Shown piece by piece: positions 1 through 7,883 of a stretch of DNA of 64,000 nucleotides. The translations under genes were made by a program, and so were the position numbers. How positions within the stretch are numbered: the first letter of the stretch is position 1; each line of letters opens with the position of its first letter. This DNA is from an uncultured Coriobacteriaceae bacterium (GTDB lineage Bacteria; Actinomycetota; Coriobacteriia; Coriobacteriales; Atopobiaceae). The notes under the pieces were generated by a model. It was not told where the DNA came from and did not search any database. It saw only the letters and a program-made list of their open reading frames with translations. The stretch covers positions 62,001 through 126,000 of the forward strand of contig CADALE010000006.1 of assembly GCA_902788705.1 (NCBI GenBank). Reading direction: 5' to 3'.

Positions 1-217
1 TCCAATGCGTTGCCGTATCGTTCTCCGAGAAGTACTCCTCCGCGATGACGTGGTGCGGCTCGCCGTTGGGCGTGGTCGTGGGCACGGTGTTGCGCACGGC
101 GACTTCCTCGTCGGTCATGTCGCCGCGCATGGCCTGCGCGCGCTCGTTGACGCTGGCGCCGCCGTAGGCTTCCTGCGGCCTTCCGGTCGGGCCTCCGGGC
201 CTGTCAAACTGGTTCAT
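1..217 (-). CDS. Unrecognised protein, N-terminal part only (runs off window)
   Basis: Minus-strand gene of which only the first 72 codons are inside the window. The start ATG (215-217) has AAGGAG six bases upstream, which fixes the start. The visible residues begin MNQFDRPGGPTGRPQEAYGG. They are polar and rich in Gly, Pro, Thr and Glu, with no signal peptide or membrane segment in this part. It begins 49 bases after the end of hypB on the same strand, so it is probably co-transcribed with hypB and the HAD phosphatase gene. I do not recognise the family. The rest of the protein, where any diagnostic domain would lie, is not visible. Confidence 0.7.
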   Translation of the reverse strand, partial: MNQFDRPGGPTGRPQEAYGGASVNERAQAMRGDMTDEEVAVRNTVPTTTPNGEPHHVIAEEYFSENDTATHW

Positions 218-266
218 CTCCCTCTCCTTATGCTGTGTGGGCCAAGGGGCTACCCCTCGAGGCCCG

Positions 267-935
267 CTATGCCTTCCACTGGCGCACTTCGCGGCGCAGC
301 CACTCGTACCAGGCGTCCATGCCCTCGCCGGTCTTGGCCGAGACGGGCAGGATGGTGGCGTTCGGGTTGCGCAGCCTCACGTTTTTCTCAAGCTCCCCCA
401 AGCTGAAGTCGAAGTGCTGCGCCACGTCCATCTTCGAGACGATCACGAGGTCGGACACCTCGAACATGAGCGGGTACTTGAGCGGCTTGTCGTGGCCTTC
501 CGGCGTGGACAGGATCATGACCTTGCGCGCCGCGCCGGTGTCAAACTCCGCCGGGCAGATGAGGTTGCCCACGTTCTCGAGGAAGACGAGGTCGAGTCCC
601 TCGATGCCTAGCTCGCGCAGGCCCTGCTCGGTCATGGCCGCATCCAGGTGGCACATGCCGCCGGTGTGCAGCTGCACAGCCTTCGCGCCGTGGCGCTGCA
701 CGGTGTAGGCATCCACGTCGGAGTCCACGTCAGCCTCCATCACGCCGATGGCAAGCTCGTCGCGCAGGGCGTCGAGCGTGGCCGCGAGCAGCGTGGTCTT
801 GCCGGAGCCGGGCGAGCTCATGAGGTTGACGAGCATCGTTCCCTGGTCGTGCAGGCGGTCGCGCAGCGCCTGGGCAGCGCGGTCGTTGTTGGCCAGAACG
901 TCCTCCTTGACCTCGATGACCTTGATGCGGTCCAT
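267..935 (-). CDS. hypB: Hydrogenase/urease nickel incorporation GTPase HypB
   Basis: A 222-residue SIMIBI-class GTPase that uses GTP hydrolysis to drive nickel delivery into [NiFe]-hydrogenase (or another nickel enzyme) in the cytoplasm. Walker A is SSPGSGKTT (about residues 40-48). The G-domain metal-site residues Cys95-His96 (GGMCHLDA) and Cys127 (NLICP) are present, and the guanine-specificity motif appears as SKMD near residue 168. There is no His-rich nickel-storage stretch at the N-terminus, so this is the short form. Length and motif order fit HypB rather than UreG. It follows a HAD phosphatase gene by 47 bases on the same strand. No hydrogenase structural gene or hypA lies in the window, so the client enzyme is unknown. 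Confidence 0.93.
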   Translation of the reverse strand: MDRIKVIEVKEDVLANNDRAAQALRDRLHDQGTMLVNLMSSPGSGKTTLLAATLDALRDELAIGVMEADVDSDVDAYTVQRHGAKAVQLHTGGMCHLDAAMTEQGLRELGIEGLDLVFLENVGNLICPAEFDTGAARKVMILSTPEGHDKPLKYPLMFEVSDLVIVSKMDVAQHFDFSLGELEKNVRLRNPNATILPVSAKTGEGMDAWYEWLRREVRQWKA

Positions 936-982
936 GCAGCTTCCTTTCGGTAGATGATTCTTTGAACTTCTTCCTGGCTATA

Positions 983-1687
983 CTACCGCAACGCGAGCCC
1001 GGCCTCGCCCATGCCCAGCAGCACTTCCTCCAGCTCCCCGACGGTGTCCGCCACCGCGACGGCGCCTGCGCTCGCAAGCTCCTCACGCGTGCCCGTACCT
1101 CCAAACAGCACCCCCACGCACGGGATGCCCACGGCCTTGGCGCCGTCAACGTCGTGAAAACGGTCACCAACCATCACGGTGTCGTGGGCGGGGCAGCCGG
1201 CGGCCTCTAGGGCGGCGCGGATAGCCTGCTCCTTGGTGTCCACCACGCCCTGCTGGCTTCCTACCAGAACGTCGAAGAGCCCTGACGCGTCGTTGTCGGC
1301 CACGCCGCGCTCGATGAGGACTTGCAGCTTGGACGAGGCGATGCAGGTCATGCGCCCCTTGCGGCGCAGGCGCTCCAGCAGCGTGCGGATGCCGGGAAAG
1401 AAGGGCCACGCCTCGGGGCCGATGCGGAAGTAGATCTCGCGGTAGCGACTCGTGATCAGGGCCGCGTCGTCAGGGCTTACCCCAAACACCATACTGAACG
1501 CCTCGGGAAAGGGCGGGCCGATGAGCTCGCCTACGCGCTGCTCCACCACCTGCCGGGGAATGCCCCACTCCAAAAGCACCGTGGAGGCAGTTCGCACGAT
1601 GGCCGACTTCGTGTCGGCGATGGTGCCGTCAAAGTCGAAGACGATGCAGCGACGGTCCGAGACGTCGATTCCATGGCGCGTGATCAT
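983..1687 (-). CDS. HAD-family hydrolase, phosphoglycolate phosphatase (Gph)-like
   Basis: A 234-residue HAD-superfamily phosphatase. Motif I is DFDGT (18-22), with Asp18 the likely nucleophile and Asp20 the acid/base. Motif II is the Ser of CIASSK, and motif III/IV is GDRFHDVDGAKAVG near residue 180. A helical cap lies between motif I and motif II (type C1), as in Gph and PpaX. The start is set at MITRHG because AGGAGAG lies just upstream; a longer reading frame exists but has no ribosome binding site. The exact substrate cannot be read from the sequence; phosphoglycolate or another small sugar phosphate is likely. It is the first gene of a minus-strand group with hypB and diverges from serC. 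Confidence 0.85.
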   Translation of the reverse strand: MITRHGIDVSDRRCIVFDFDGTIADTKSAIVRTASTVLLEWGIPRQVVEQRVGELIGPPFPEAFSMVFGVSPDDAALITSRYREIYFRIGPEAWPFFPGIRTLLERLRRKGRMTCIASSKLQVLIERGVADNDASGLFDVLVGSQQGVVDTKEQAIRAALEAAGCPAHDTVMVGDRFHDVDGAKAVGIPCVGVLFGGTGTREELASAGAVAVADTVGELEEVLLGMGEAGLALR

Positions 1688-1793
1688 GGGAAGCTCTCCT
1701 TTCGTTTCTCCTGATGGTAGCGCTGGTAGGCCCCCTGCGCGACCGCCTGCCCGCAAGGCGCTTGTTTCCACCCTGCAACGCGGGCGAGGGTGT

Positions 1794-1824
1794 TTGTGTG
1801 AATGGGACACCTCTGGGCTATCAT
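1794..1824 (+). promoter_or_regulatory. Possible promoter of serC operon
   Basis: A TATCAT -10-like box (1819-1824) lies about 41 bases before the serC start. TTGTGT (1794-1799) is a weak -35 with a long 19-base spacer. The same TATCAT hexamer recurs before several other genes in this window, which supports it modestly. Confidence 0.35.
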
Positions 1825-1865
1825 TCACCCGTCAAAAGGTACCACTCACCGACAAAGGAGGCACT

Positions 1866-2957
1866 ATGTCTCGCGTCTATAACTTCTCCGCTGGTCCTGC
1901 GGTGCTTCCCGAGAGCGTGCTCGCCGAGTGCGCGTCCGAGATGCTTGACTACCGTGGCTGCGGCATGTCCGTCATGGAGATGAGCCATCGCTCCAAGATG
2001 TACCAGCAGATCATCGACGAGGCCGAGGCCGACCTTCGCACCCTCATGGGCATTCCCGCCAACTACAAGGTGCTGTTCCTGCAGGGCGGCGCCTCGCAGC
2101 AGTTTGCCGCAGTGCCCCTGAACCTCTGCGCGCTTCCCGGCGCCAACGGCAAGGCCGACTACATCCTCACCGGCATGTGGGCCAAGAAGGCCTACCAGGA
2201 GGCCGCCCGCTTCATCGACGCCCAAGTCATCGCCTCCAGCGCCGACGAGACCTTCTCCTACATCCCCGACTGCTCCGACCTGGCCGTGCGCGACGATGCC
2301 GACTACGTCTACATCTGCGAGAACAACACCATCTACGGCACCGTGTACCACGAGCTGCCCAACACCAAGGGCAAGGTCCTCGTGTCCGACGTGAGCTCGA
2401 TGTTCCTGTCCCAGCCGCATGACGTGGAGAGGTACGGCGTCATCTACGGCGGCGTGCAGAAGAACGTCGGCCCCGCTGGCCTGGTCATCAGCGTCATCCG
2501 CGAGGACCTCATCCCCGAGGGCGCCGTCGACGGCTGCCCCACCATGCTCAACTGGCGTACGCAGGCCGACGCCGGCAGCATGTACAACACGCCCAACTGC
2601 TGGGCCATCTACGTGTGCGGCAAGGTGTTCAAGTGGCTGCTGGCCCAGGGCGGCCTCGCCGAGATGGCCAAGGTCAACCAGGCCAAGGCCAAGGTCCTCT
2701 ACGACTTCCTCGACCAGTCCGTGCTCTTCAAGGGAACCGTCCGTCGCGAGGACCGCTCGCTCATGAACGTGCCGTTCGTGACGGGCGACAAGGACCTCGA
2801 CGCCGAGTTCGTGCGCGAAAGCCAGGCTGCCGGCCTCGAGAACCTGAAGGGCCACCGCAGCGTGGGCGGCATGCGCGCCAGCATCTACAACGCCATGCCC
2901 ATCGAGGGCGTGGAGGCGCTCGTCGCCTTCATGAAGGACTTCGAGGCCAAGCACTAG
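1866..2957 (+). CDS. serC: Phosphoserine aminotransferase SerC
   Basis: A 363-residue class V PLP aminotransferase that converts 3-phosphohydroxypyruvate and glutamate to phosphoserine, the second step of serine synthesis. The N-terminal YNFSAGPAVLP signature is present. The PLP Lys is Lys199 in GGVQKNVGPAG, and Asp175 in SDVSS would bind the pyridine nitrogen. Length matches the usual 360-365. The start is chosen at MSRVYNF because AAAGGAGG ends five bases before it, although the frame is open further upstream. It is followed after 66 bases by serA on the same strand. I saw no serB-like gene next to it. Confidence 0.96.
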   Translation: MSRVYNFSAGPAVLPESVLAECASEMLDYRGCGMSVMEMSHRSKMYQQIIDEAEADLRTLMGIPANYKVLFLQGGASQQFAAVPLNLCALPGANGKADYILTGMWAKKAYQEAARFIDAQVIASSADETFSYIPDCSDLAVRDDADYVYICENNTIYGTVYHELPNTKGKVLVSDVSSMFLSQPHDVERYGVIYGGVQKNVGPAGLVISVIREDLIPEGAVDGCPTMLNWRTQADAGSMYNTPNCWAIYVCGKVFKWLLAQGGLAEMAKVNQAKAKVLYDFLDQSVLFKGTVRREDRSLMNVPFVTGDKDLDAEFVRESQAAGLENLKGHRSVGGMRASIYNAMPIEGVEALVAFMKDFEAKH

Positions 2958-2965
2958 GAGCTGCG

Positions 2966-2987
2966 GCGCGTCCCTTGGGGGACGCGC
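2966..2987 (+). promoter_or_regulatory. Intercistronic hairpin between serC and serA
   Basis: A perfect 9-base stem (GCGCGTCCC / GGGACGCGC) with a 4-base loop lies in the gap between serC and serA. No U-tract follows, so it is more likely an mRNA-stabilising or polarity element than a full terminator. Confidence 0.4.
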
Positions 2988-3023
2988 TCCGCGTCTGATG
3001 GTTCGACCAAGCAAGGAGACACC

Positions 3024-4190
3024 ATGTACCAGGTACATTGCCTAAACAATATCGCCAAGGTTGGCACCGACGAGCTGGGCGAGGGCTTCGCCATCACCGA
3101 CTGCTTCAAGGACGCCGACGCCATCATGGTGCGCTCGGCCAGTCTGCACGAGGCCGACCTGCCGCGCCAGCTGCTGGCCATCGCGCGCGCTGGCGCCGGC
3201 GTGAACAACATTCCCATCGAGCGCTGCGCCGACTACGGCATCGTGGTGTTCAACACCCCGGGTGCCAACGCCAACGCCGTGAAGGAGATGGTCATCTCCG
3301 GCATGCTGCTGGCCGCTCGCGACATCATCGGCGGCGTCGAGTGGGTTGACGAGAACTCCGACGACCCCAACGTGGGCAAGCAGGCCGAGAAGGTCAAGAA
3401 GGACTTCGCCGGCACCGAGCTTGCCGGCAAGAACCTGGGCGTCATCGGCCTAGGCGCCATCGGCGCCATGGTGGCCAACGCGGGCCGCAGCCTGGGCATG
3501 CACGTGTACGGGTACGACCCCTACCTCTCCATCAAGTACGCGTGGAGCCTCGACCGCCACGTGCGCCACGTCAGCAACCTCTCCGAGCTGTGGGAGAAGT
3601 GCGACTACATCACCATCCACGTGCCCGCCACCGACAAGACCAAGGGCATGATCGGCCGTTCCGAGATTGCGGCCATGAAGGACGGCGTCGTGGTGCTCAA
3701 CTATGCGCGCGACGTCCTTGTTGACGAGCGTGCCATGGCCGAGGCCCTGCAGGAGGGCCACGTGCGCCGCTACATGACCGACTTCGCAAACTCGGTGACC
3801 ACGCAGATGAAGCACGCCGTGGTGACGCCGCACCTGGGCGCCTCCACCAAGGAGGCCGAGGACAACTGCGCCATCATGGCCGCACGCCAGCTGCGTAGCT
3901 ACCTGCTGGAAGGCAACATCGAGAACTCGGTGAACTTCGAGCCCGTCGACTTCGGCCCCCTTGTGGACGACCTGCGCCTGTGCATCTTCCACAAGAACAT
4001 CCCCACGATGATCGGCCAGATCACGGGCATCATCTCGGCTTCCGGCGTGAACATCGAGAACATGTCCGACAAGAGCCGTGGCTCGGTCGCCTACTCGCTC
4101 ATCGACATCAACGGCGACTTTGACGATGACGCCGTGGCGCGCCTTGCCGCCATCGACGGCGTCATCCGCGTGCGCGCGCTGCGCCGTTAG
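3024..4190 (+). CDS. serA: D-3-phosphoglycerate dehydrogenase SerA
   Basis: A 388-residue D-isomer-specific 2-hydroxyacid dehydrogenase that oxidises 3-phosphoglycerate with NAD+, the first step of serine synthesis. The NAD-binding GLGAIG is at 142-147. Catalytic Arg229 (NYARD) and His270 (TPHLGAST) are visible. The usual catalytic Glu between them is not obvious: the stretch reads YMTDFANS. A C-terminal ACT domain (about 319-388, with IGQITGIISASGVNIENM) suggests serine feedback control. It is the short type, lacking the extra allosteric ASB domain. The start has AAGGAGA just upstream. It sits between serC and a DUF1015 gene, a known grouping in anaerobes. Confidence 0.95.
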   Translation: MYQVHCLNNIAKVGTDELGEGFAITDCFKDADAIMVRSASLHEADLPRQLLAIARAGAGVNNIPIERCADYGIVVFNTPGANANAVKEMVISGMLLAARDIIGGVEWVDENSDDPNVGKQAEKVKKDFAGTELAGKNLGVIGLGAIGAMVANAGRSLGMHVYGYDPYLSIKYAWSLDRHVRHVSNLSELWEKCDYITIHVPATDKTKGMIGRSEIAAMKDGVVVLNYARDVLVDERAMAEALQEGHVRRYMTDFANSVTTQMKHAVVTPHLGASTKEAEDNCAIMAARQLRSYLLEGNIENSVNFEPVDFGPLVDDLRLCIFHKNIPTMIGQITGIISASGVNIENMSDKSRGSVAYSLIDINGDFDDDAVARLAAIDGVIRVRALRR

Positions 4191-4234
4191 AAGTAGCGCG
4201 TGACCATCCAGCTTCTCAAGGAGGGGATGCGTGC

Positions 4235-5458
4235 ATGCACGTAGAGCCCATCAACTGCTTCCGCCCCGCGCCCGAGCGCGCGGGGCTCTTTGCTGCGCCG
4301 CCCTATGACGTGTTCGACGATGCCCAGGCGAGGGCCTATGTGCAGGCACACCCCACCTCGTTCATGGCCATCGCCCGTCCCGAGACGGCGTTTTCTCCCG
4401 ACCAGGATCCCTATGCCCCCGAGGTGTACGCACATGCCGTGAGCCTGCTGAACGACCGCGTGCGCGACGCCACGCTGCTTCGCGAGGAGAACCGGTGCCT
4501 GTACGCGTACCGCCTCGAGCAGGATGGCCACGCGCAGACGGGCGTGGTGGCGGCCGTTGCGGTGGATGACTACCTTGACGGCACCGTGCGGCGCCATGAG
4601 CAGGTGCGCGAGGAGAAGGTGCGCGACCGCATGGCGCACATCTCCGCCGTGACCGCGCAGACGGGCCCCGTGCTGCTTGCCTACCCTGACGAGCCGGTCA
4701 TCGACGTGCTGGTGGGCCTTGCCTGCACGGGCAGCCCCCTCTACGACTTCGTTGACGACGCGGGCGTTCGCCACACCGTGTGGCGCCTCTCGCGCGAGGT
4801 TGCCGCCGAGGCCATCTGCGAGACGTTCAAGCAGGTGCCGCATGCCTACGTGGCCGATGGCCACCATCGTGCCGAGGCCGCCGTTCGCCTGTGCCTCGAG
4901 GCGCGCGAGCGGGGCGAATCGGGTCCGCGTGACGCCTTCCTAGCCGTGCTGTTCCCGGCAAGCCAGATGCATGTGCTTGCCTACAACCGCGTGGTGGCGG
5001 ACGCGCATGGCCTCAGCGAGCAGGGGCTCATCGACGCGCTCGAGGCTGCGGGCGTCTCGGTGGGCGACGTGGTGGCGGGCCCCGTGATGCCTTCCGAGCG
5101 GGGCACGCTGGGCATGTACGCTTTCGGCGCCTGGCGTCACCTGCGCTTTCGTGACGTGGAGGAACACGGGGACGACCCTGTCTCCACGCTTGACGTGTCG
5201 CTTCTGCAGGGTCGCGTGCTTGGCCCCATCCTGGGCGTGCAGGATCCCACGAACGATCGCCGCATCTCCTTCGTGAGCGGGGCGTCGGGTGCGTCCGAGC
5301 TGGAGCGCCTGGCAGGGGAGGAGGGCGTGGCCTTCTCGCTGTATCCCACGTCGGTGGACGAGCTCATGCGCGTCTCGGACGCGGGCCAGCTCATGCCTCC
5401 CAAGTCCACGTGGTTTGCTCCCAAGCCGGCAAGCGGCCTCTTCTTGCGCAGGGTGTAG
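4235..5458 (+). CDS. DUF1015 family protein
   Basis: A 407-residue protein matching the DUF1015 family: N-terminal AAPPYDVF, then a conserved core with ADGHHRAEAA (near residue 210) and the C-terminal tail with PPKSTWFAPKPASGLFLRR. The family is often encoded beside serA/serC in anaerobic bacteria, as here, but its biochemical role is not established. The His-rich ADGHHR motif looks like an active or metal site; that is inference. The start ATG is preceded by AAGGAGGGG at good spacing. It ends the serC-serA operon and is followed by a strong terminator hairpin. Cytoplasmic, with no membrane segments. Confidence 0.85.
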   Translation: MHVEPINCFRPAPERAGLFAAPPYDVFDDAQARAYVQAHPTSFMAIARPETAFSPDQDPYAPEVYAHAVSLLNDRVRDATLLREENRCLYAYRLEQDGHAQTGVVAAVAVDDYLDGTVRRHEQVREEKVRDRMAHISAVTAQTGPVLLAYPDEPVIDVLVGLACTGSPLYDFVDDAGVRHTVWRLSREVAAEAICETFKQVPHAYVADGHHRAEAAVRLCLEARERGESGPRDAFLAVLFPASQMHVLAYNRVVADAHGLSEQGLIDALEAAGVSVGDVVAGPVMPSERGTLGMYAFGAWRHLRFRDVEEHGDDPVSTLDVSLLQGRVLGPILGVQDPTNDRRISFVSGASGASELERLAGEEGVAFSLYPTSVDELMRVSDAGQLMPPKSTWFAPKPASGLFLRRV

Positions 5459-5510
5459 GCCACGGCACCTGCATGCGTCGTGGCATGGGCCAACGACCAA
5501 CCACATGGCC

Positions 5511-5549
5511 GGCGCCCCGGGGATGCCCCCTCGGGGCGCCTTTCGTTTA
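5511..5549 (+). terminator. Rho-independent terminator after the serine operon
   Basis: A perfect 9-base GC stem (GGCGCCCCG at 5511-5519, CGGGGCGCC at 5532-5540) is followed at once by TTTCGTTTA. It lies 53 bases after the DUF1015 gene. Confidence 0.8.
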
Positions 5550-5664
5550 TCCTCCCATCGTCTGGCCCGAAGCACATCACACGTTTGCCGAAAGCCCCGT
5601 GTGCCACGGTGCTCGCTTGGGTAGAACGGGGGTAATGGGTTCACCGAGCACGAGGAGGTTCGCA

Positions 5665-6036
5665 ATGGCAGGGTTCGATTTCGTCGACATGGCTCGCAAG
5701 GCGTTTCTGGCCGGCGTGGGTGCGGTCGCGGTGGGGGCTGAGCGCTCCCAGGAGCTCGTGGACGAGCTCATCGCTAGGGGCGAGCTGACGGTGGAGCAGG
5801 GCAAGGCGCTCAACGCCGAGCTTACGCGCAAGGTCAAGGAGACTGCGGACGAAAGCCAGGAGGCGCTGCTGCGCGCCCACCTGCGCACCATGAGCGCCGA
5901 GGAGCGTGCGGCGTGGGTTGCCCGTGCCCAGCAGGTCGCCTCCGACCTCGATGCCGAGACGGTCGAGGTCCCTGTCGAGGAGGTCGTCGCCGAGCCGGCT
6001 GACGCTGCCGAGGACGCGCCTTCCGACGAGGCATAA
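5665..6036 (+). CDS. Phasin-like small helical protein
   Basis: A 123-residue mostly helical protein. The first part (AFLAGVGAVAVGAERSQELVDELIARGELT) resembles the phasin/PhaF-like family often annotated as polyhydroxyalkanoate synthesis regulator. The tail is acidic and low-complexity, rich in Val, Glu, Ala and Asp. The start is set at MAGFDF because GAGGAGG lies just before it; an in-frame ATG nine codons earlier has no such site. It is followed after only 8 bases by the AarF/UbiB-like gene, and this pairing suggests a joint membrane-associated function. No PHA synthase is nearby, so storage-granule binding should not be assumed. Confidence 0.7.
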   Translation: MAGFDFVDMARKAFLAGVGAVAVGAERSQELVDELIARGELTVEQGKALNAELTRKVKETADESQEALLRAHLRTMSAEERAAWVARAQQVASDLDAETVEVPVEEVVAEPADAAEDAPSDEA

Positions 6037-6044
6037 CGCTCGCC

Positions 6045-7775
6045 ATGCCCCTTGATGACGCCGACGGGCGCGAGAGTCCCCTAACCGAAGACTACCTTGG
6101 CTGGCTCGAGATGGAGGACAAGGCTGCTCATGCCCCGCAGACCATAGGCCTTCTGGGCGGTCGGTACGTGCCCATAGACGGCGTGTCGGTCACGCGGTCC
6201 GCCAAGATGGCGCGCCTGCGCGAGATCGTGGCCATCGCGAGCCACTACGACGTGCTGCATGGGCTTACGCCCACGTCCTTCAGGCGGCTGCTCGAGGAAC
6301 TGGGCCCGACCTTCGTCAAGGCCGGGCAGATCCTCTCGATGCGCTCGGAGATTCTTCCCGAGAGCTTCTGCCAGGAGCTGACCAAGCTGCGCACCGACGT
6401 CGAGCCCATGGACCGCACGACCATGCTCGACACGCTTCGCGCCGAGTATGACCAGCCTCTGGAGGAGATCTTCGACGCCATCGACGACGTGCCGCTCGGC
6501 TCGGCATCGGTGGCACAGGTGCACAAGGCGCGGCTCGTCACGGGCGAGCTCGTGGCCGTGAAGGTGCAGCGCCCGCAGGTGCGCGAGATCATGGCGCAGG
6601 ACATCTCCATCATGCGCTCGCTCGCTCGCCAGGCGTCGCGCCTCATGACGGGCGAACAGTTCCTCGACATCCAGTCGGTCGTCAACGAGATCTGGCAGTC
6701 CTTCCTGGAGGAGACCGACTTTTTGGTCGAGGCGCGGAGCCTCGAGGAGTTTCGCCGCAACAACGCCGACGTTCGCTATGTGGACTGTCCGCGTCCCTAT
6801 CCCAAGCTCTGCACCTCGCACGTGGTGGTCATGGACTACGTGGACGGCATTCCCATAGGCGACGTTGACGAGCTCGAGCGGCAGGGCTACGACCTCTCGG
6901 AGATCGGCACCAAGCTCGTCGACAACTATGCCCAGCAGATGCTCGACGACGGCTTCTTCCATGCCGACCCGCATCCCGGCAACCTCGTGGTGCGCGACGG
7001 CAAGATCGTCTACCTCGACCTCGGCATCATGGGAAGGCTCTCCTCGCGCGACCGCTCGGCCCTCTCCAAGATGGTGTTTGCCGTGGGCCGTCACGACGCC
7101 GCTGGCCTCAAGGACGGGCTTTTGTGCTTCTCCACCACCGACGTGTCGGCGGTGGATCACGCGCATCTCCTAGCTGACCTCGACGCCATCATCGCCGAGT
7201 TTGGCGAGGCCGACCTGTCGGAGCTCGACATGGGCGCGTTCTTCAACTCGCTCGTGTCGATGGCGCGCAAGAACGGCGTGGAGCTGCCGGGGACCGTGAC
7301 CATGCTGGCGCGCTCTCTCGTCACGCTTGAGGGCGTGGTCGACTCGTTCCTGCCCGACGTCTCCATCGTGCAGATCATTACCGACCACGTGCGCAACCAG
7401 ACCAACCTGGTGGAGGTCGGCAGGCAGAAGACGCAGCGTCTGGGCAGGCAGTCCGTCGCGGCCATGGAGGGCCTGCTTGGCGCAGCCTCGCAGGCGGACC
7501 TGGCCATGAGCATGCTCACACGTGGCCAGCTGCGCATGAACCTCGACCTCGCGGGGTCCGTGAACCCCATTTCGGACATGGCGCGCGCGGGCGACAGGCT
7601 CACCATGGGCATCATCATCGCGGGCCTCTTCATCGGCTCGTCGGTGGTGTACTACGCCGGCATCAAGCCGGTCATCTTCGGTATCCCCGTCATCGGGTTC
7701 GTGGGATACATCCTCGCGCTGGTCCTGGGCCTGTGGCTCGTGCGGCAGATCATGCGCGAGGCCAGACGCCGATAA
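6045..7775 (+). CDS. AarF/UbiB (ABC1) family atypical kinase-like membrane protein
   Basis: A 576-residue member of the ABC1/UbiB/ADCK family. The family-specific KxGQ motif is seen as FVKAGQILSMRSEILP (about 90-105). The Ala-rich nucleotide loop reads GSASVAQVHKA, the lysine strand VAVKVQRP, the catalytic loop FFHADPHPGNL and the metal motif YLDLGIMG. The C-terminus carries two hydrophobic segments (about 520-570), anchoring it to the membrane. UbiB proteins are needed for quinone synthesis in aerobes and are ATPases rather than protein kinases. The role in an anaerobe is unclear and may concern menaquinone or other isoprenoid lipids. It forms a two-gene unit with the phasin-like gene, 8 bases apart. 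Confidence 0.88.
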   Translation: MPLDDADGRESPLTEDYLGWLEMEDKAAHAPQTIGLLGGRYVPIDGVSVTRSAKMARLREIVAIASHYDVLHGLTPTSFRRLLEELGPTFVKAGQILSMRSEILPESFCQELTKLRTDVEPMDRTTMLDTLRAEYDQPLEEIFDAIDDVPLGSASVAQVHKARLVTGELVAVKVQRPQVREIMAQDISIMRSLARQASRLMTGEQFLDIQSVVNEIWQSFLEETDFLVEARSLEEFRRNNADVRYVDCPRPYPKLCTSHVVVMDYVDGIPIGDVDELERQGYDLSEIGTKLVDNYAQQMLDDGFFHADPHPGNLVVRDGKIVYLDLGIMGRLSSRDRSALSKMVFAVGRHDAAGLKDGLLCFSTTDVSAVDHAHLLADLDAIIAEFGEADLSELDMGAFFNSLVSMARKNGVELPGTVTMLARSLVTLEGVVDSFLPDVSIVQIITDHVRNQTNLVEVGRQKTQRLGRQSVAAMEGLLGAASQADLAMSMLTRGQLRMNLDLAGSVNPISDMARAGDRLTMGIIIAGLFIGSSVVYYAGIKPVIFGIPVIGFVGYILALVLGLWLVRQIMREARRR

Positions 7776-7821
7776 AAATGAAACACCGCTCCGGGGGAGA
7801 GGTGTTCCACTTCACGAGAAA

Positions 7822-7848
7822 GGCCCTGCGGGAACGTCCCACAGGGCC
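7822..7848. terminator. Bidirectional hairpin between converging genes
   Basis: A 7-base GGCCCTG/CAGGGCC stem (7822-7828, 7842-7848) lies between the convergent UbiB-like gene and the gene at 7884. A second small stem (AACACC...GGTGTT, about 7782-7807) precedes it. Confidence 0.5.
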
Positions 7849-7883
7849 ATAAGTGTGTGTCTGAGTCCTGCTGGCGGCGGCCG

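Noticed and set aside
1452..1865. 138-codon N-terminal extension in frame with serC
   Set aside because: It runs over the divergent HAD gene; the ribosome binding site and the family N-terminus are at 1866.
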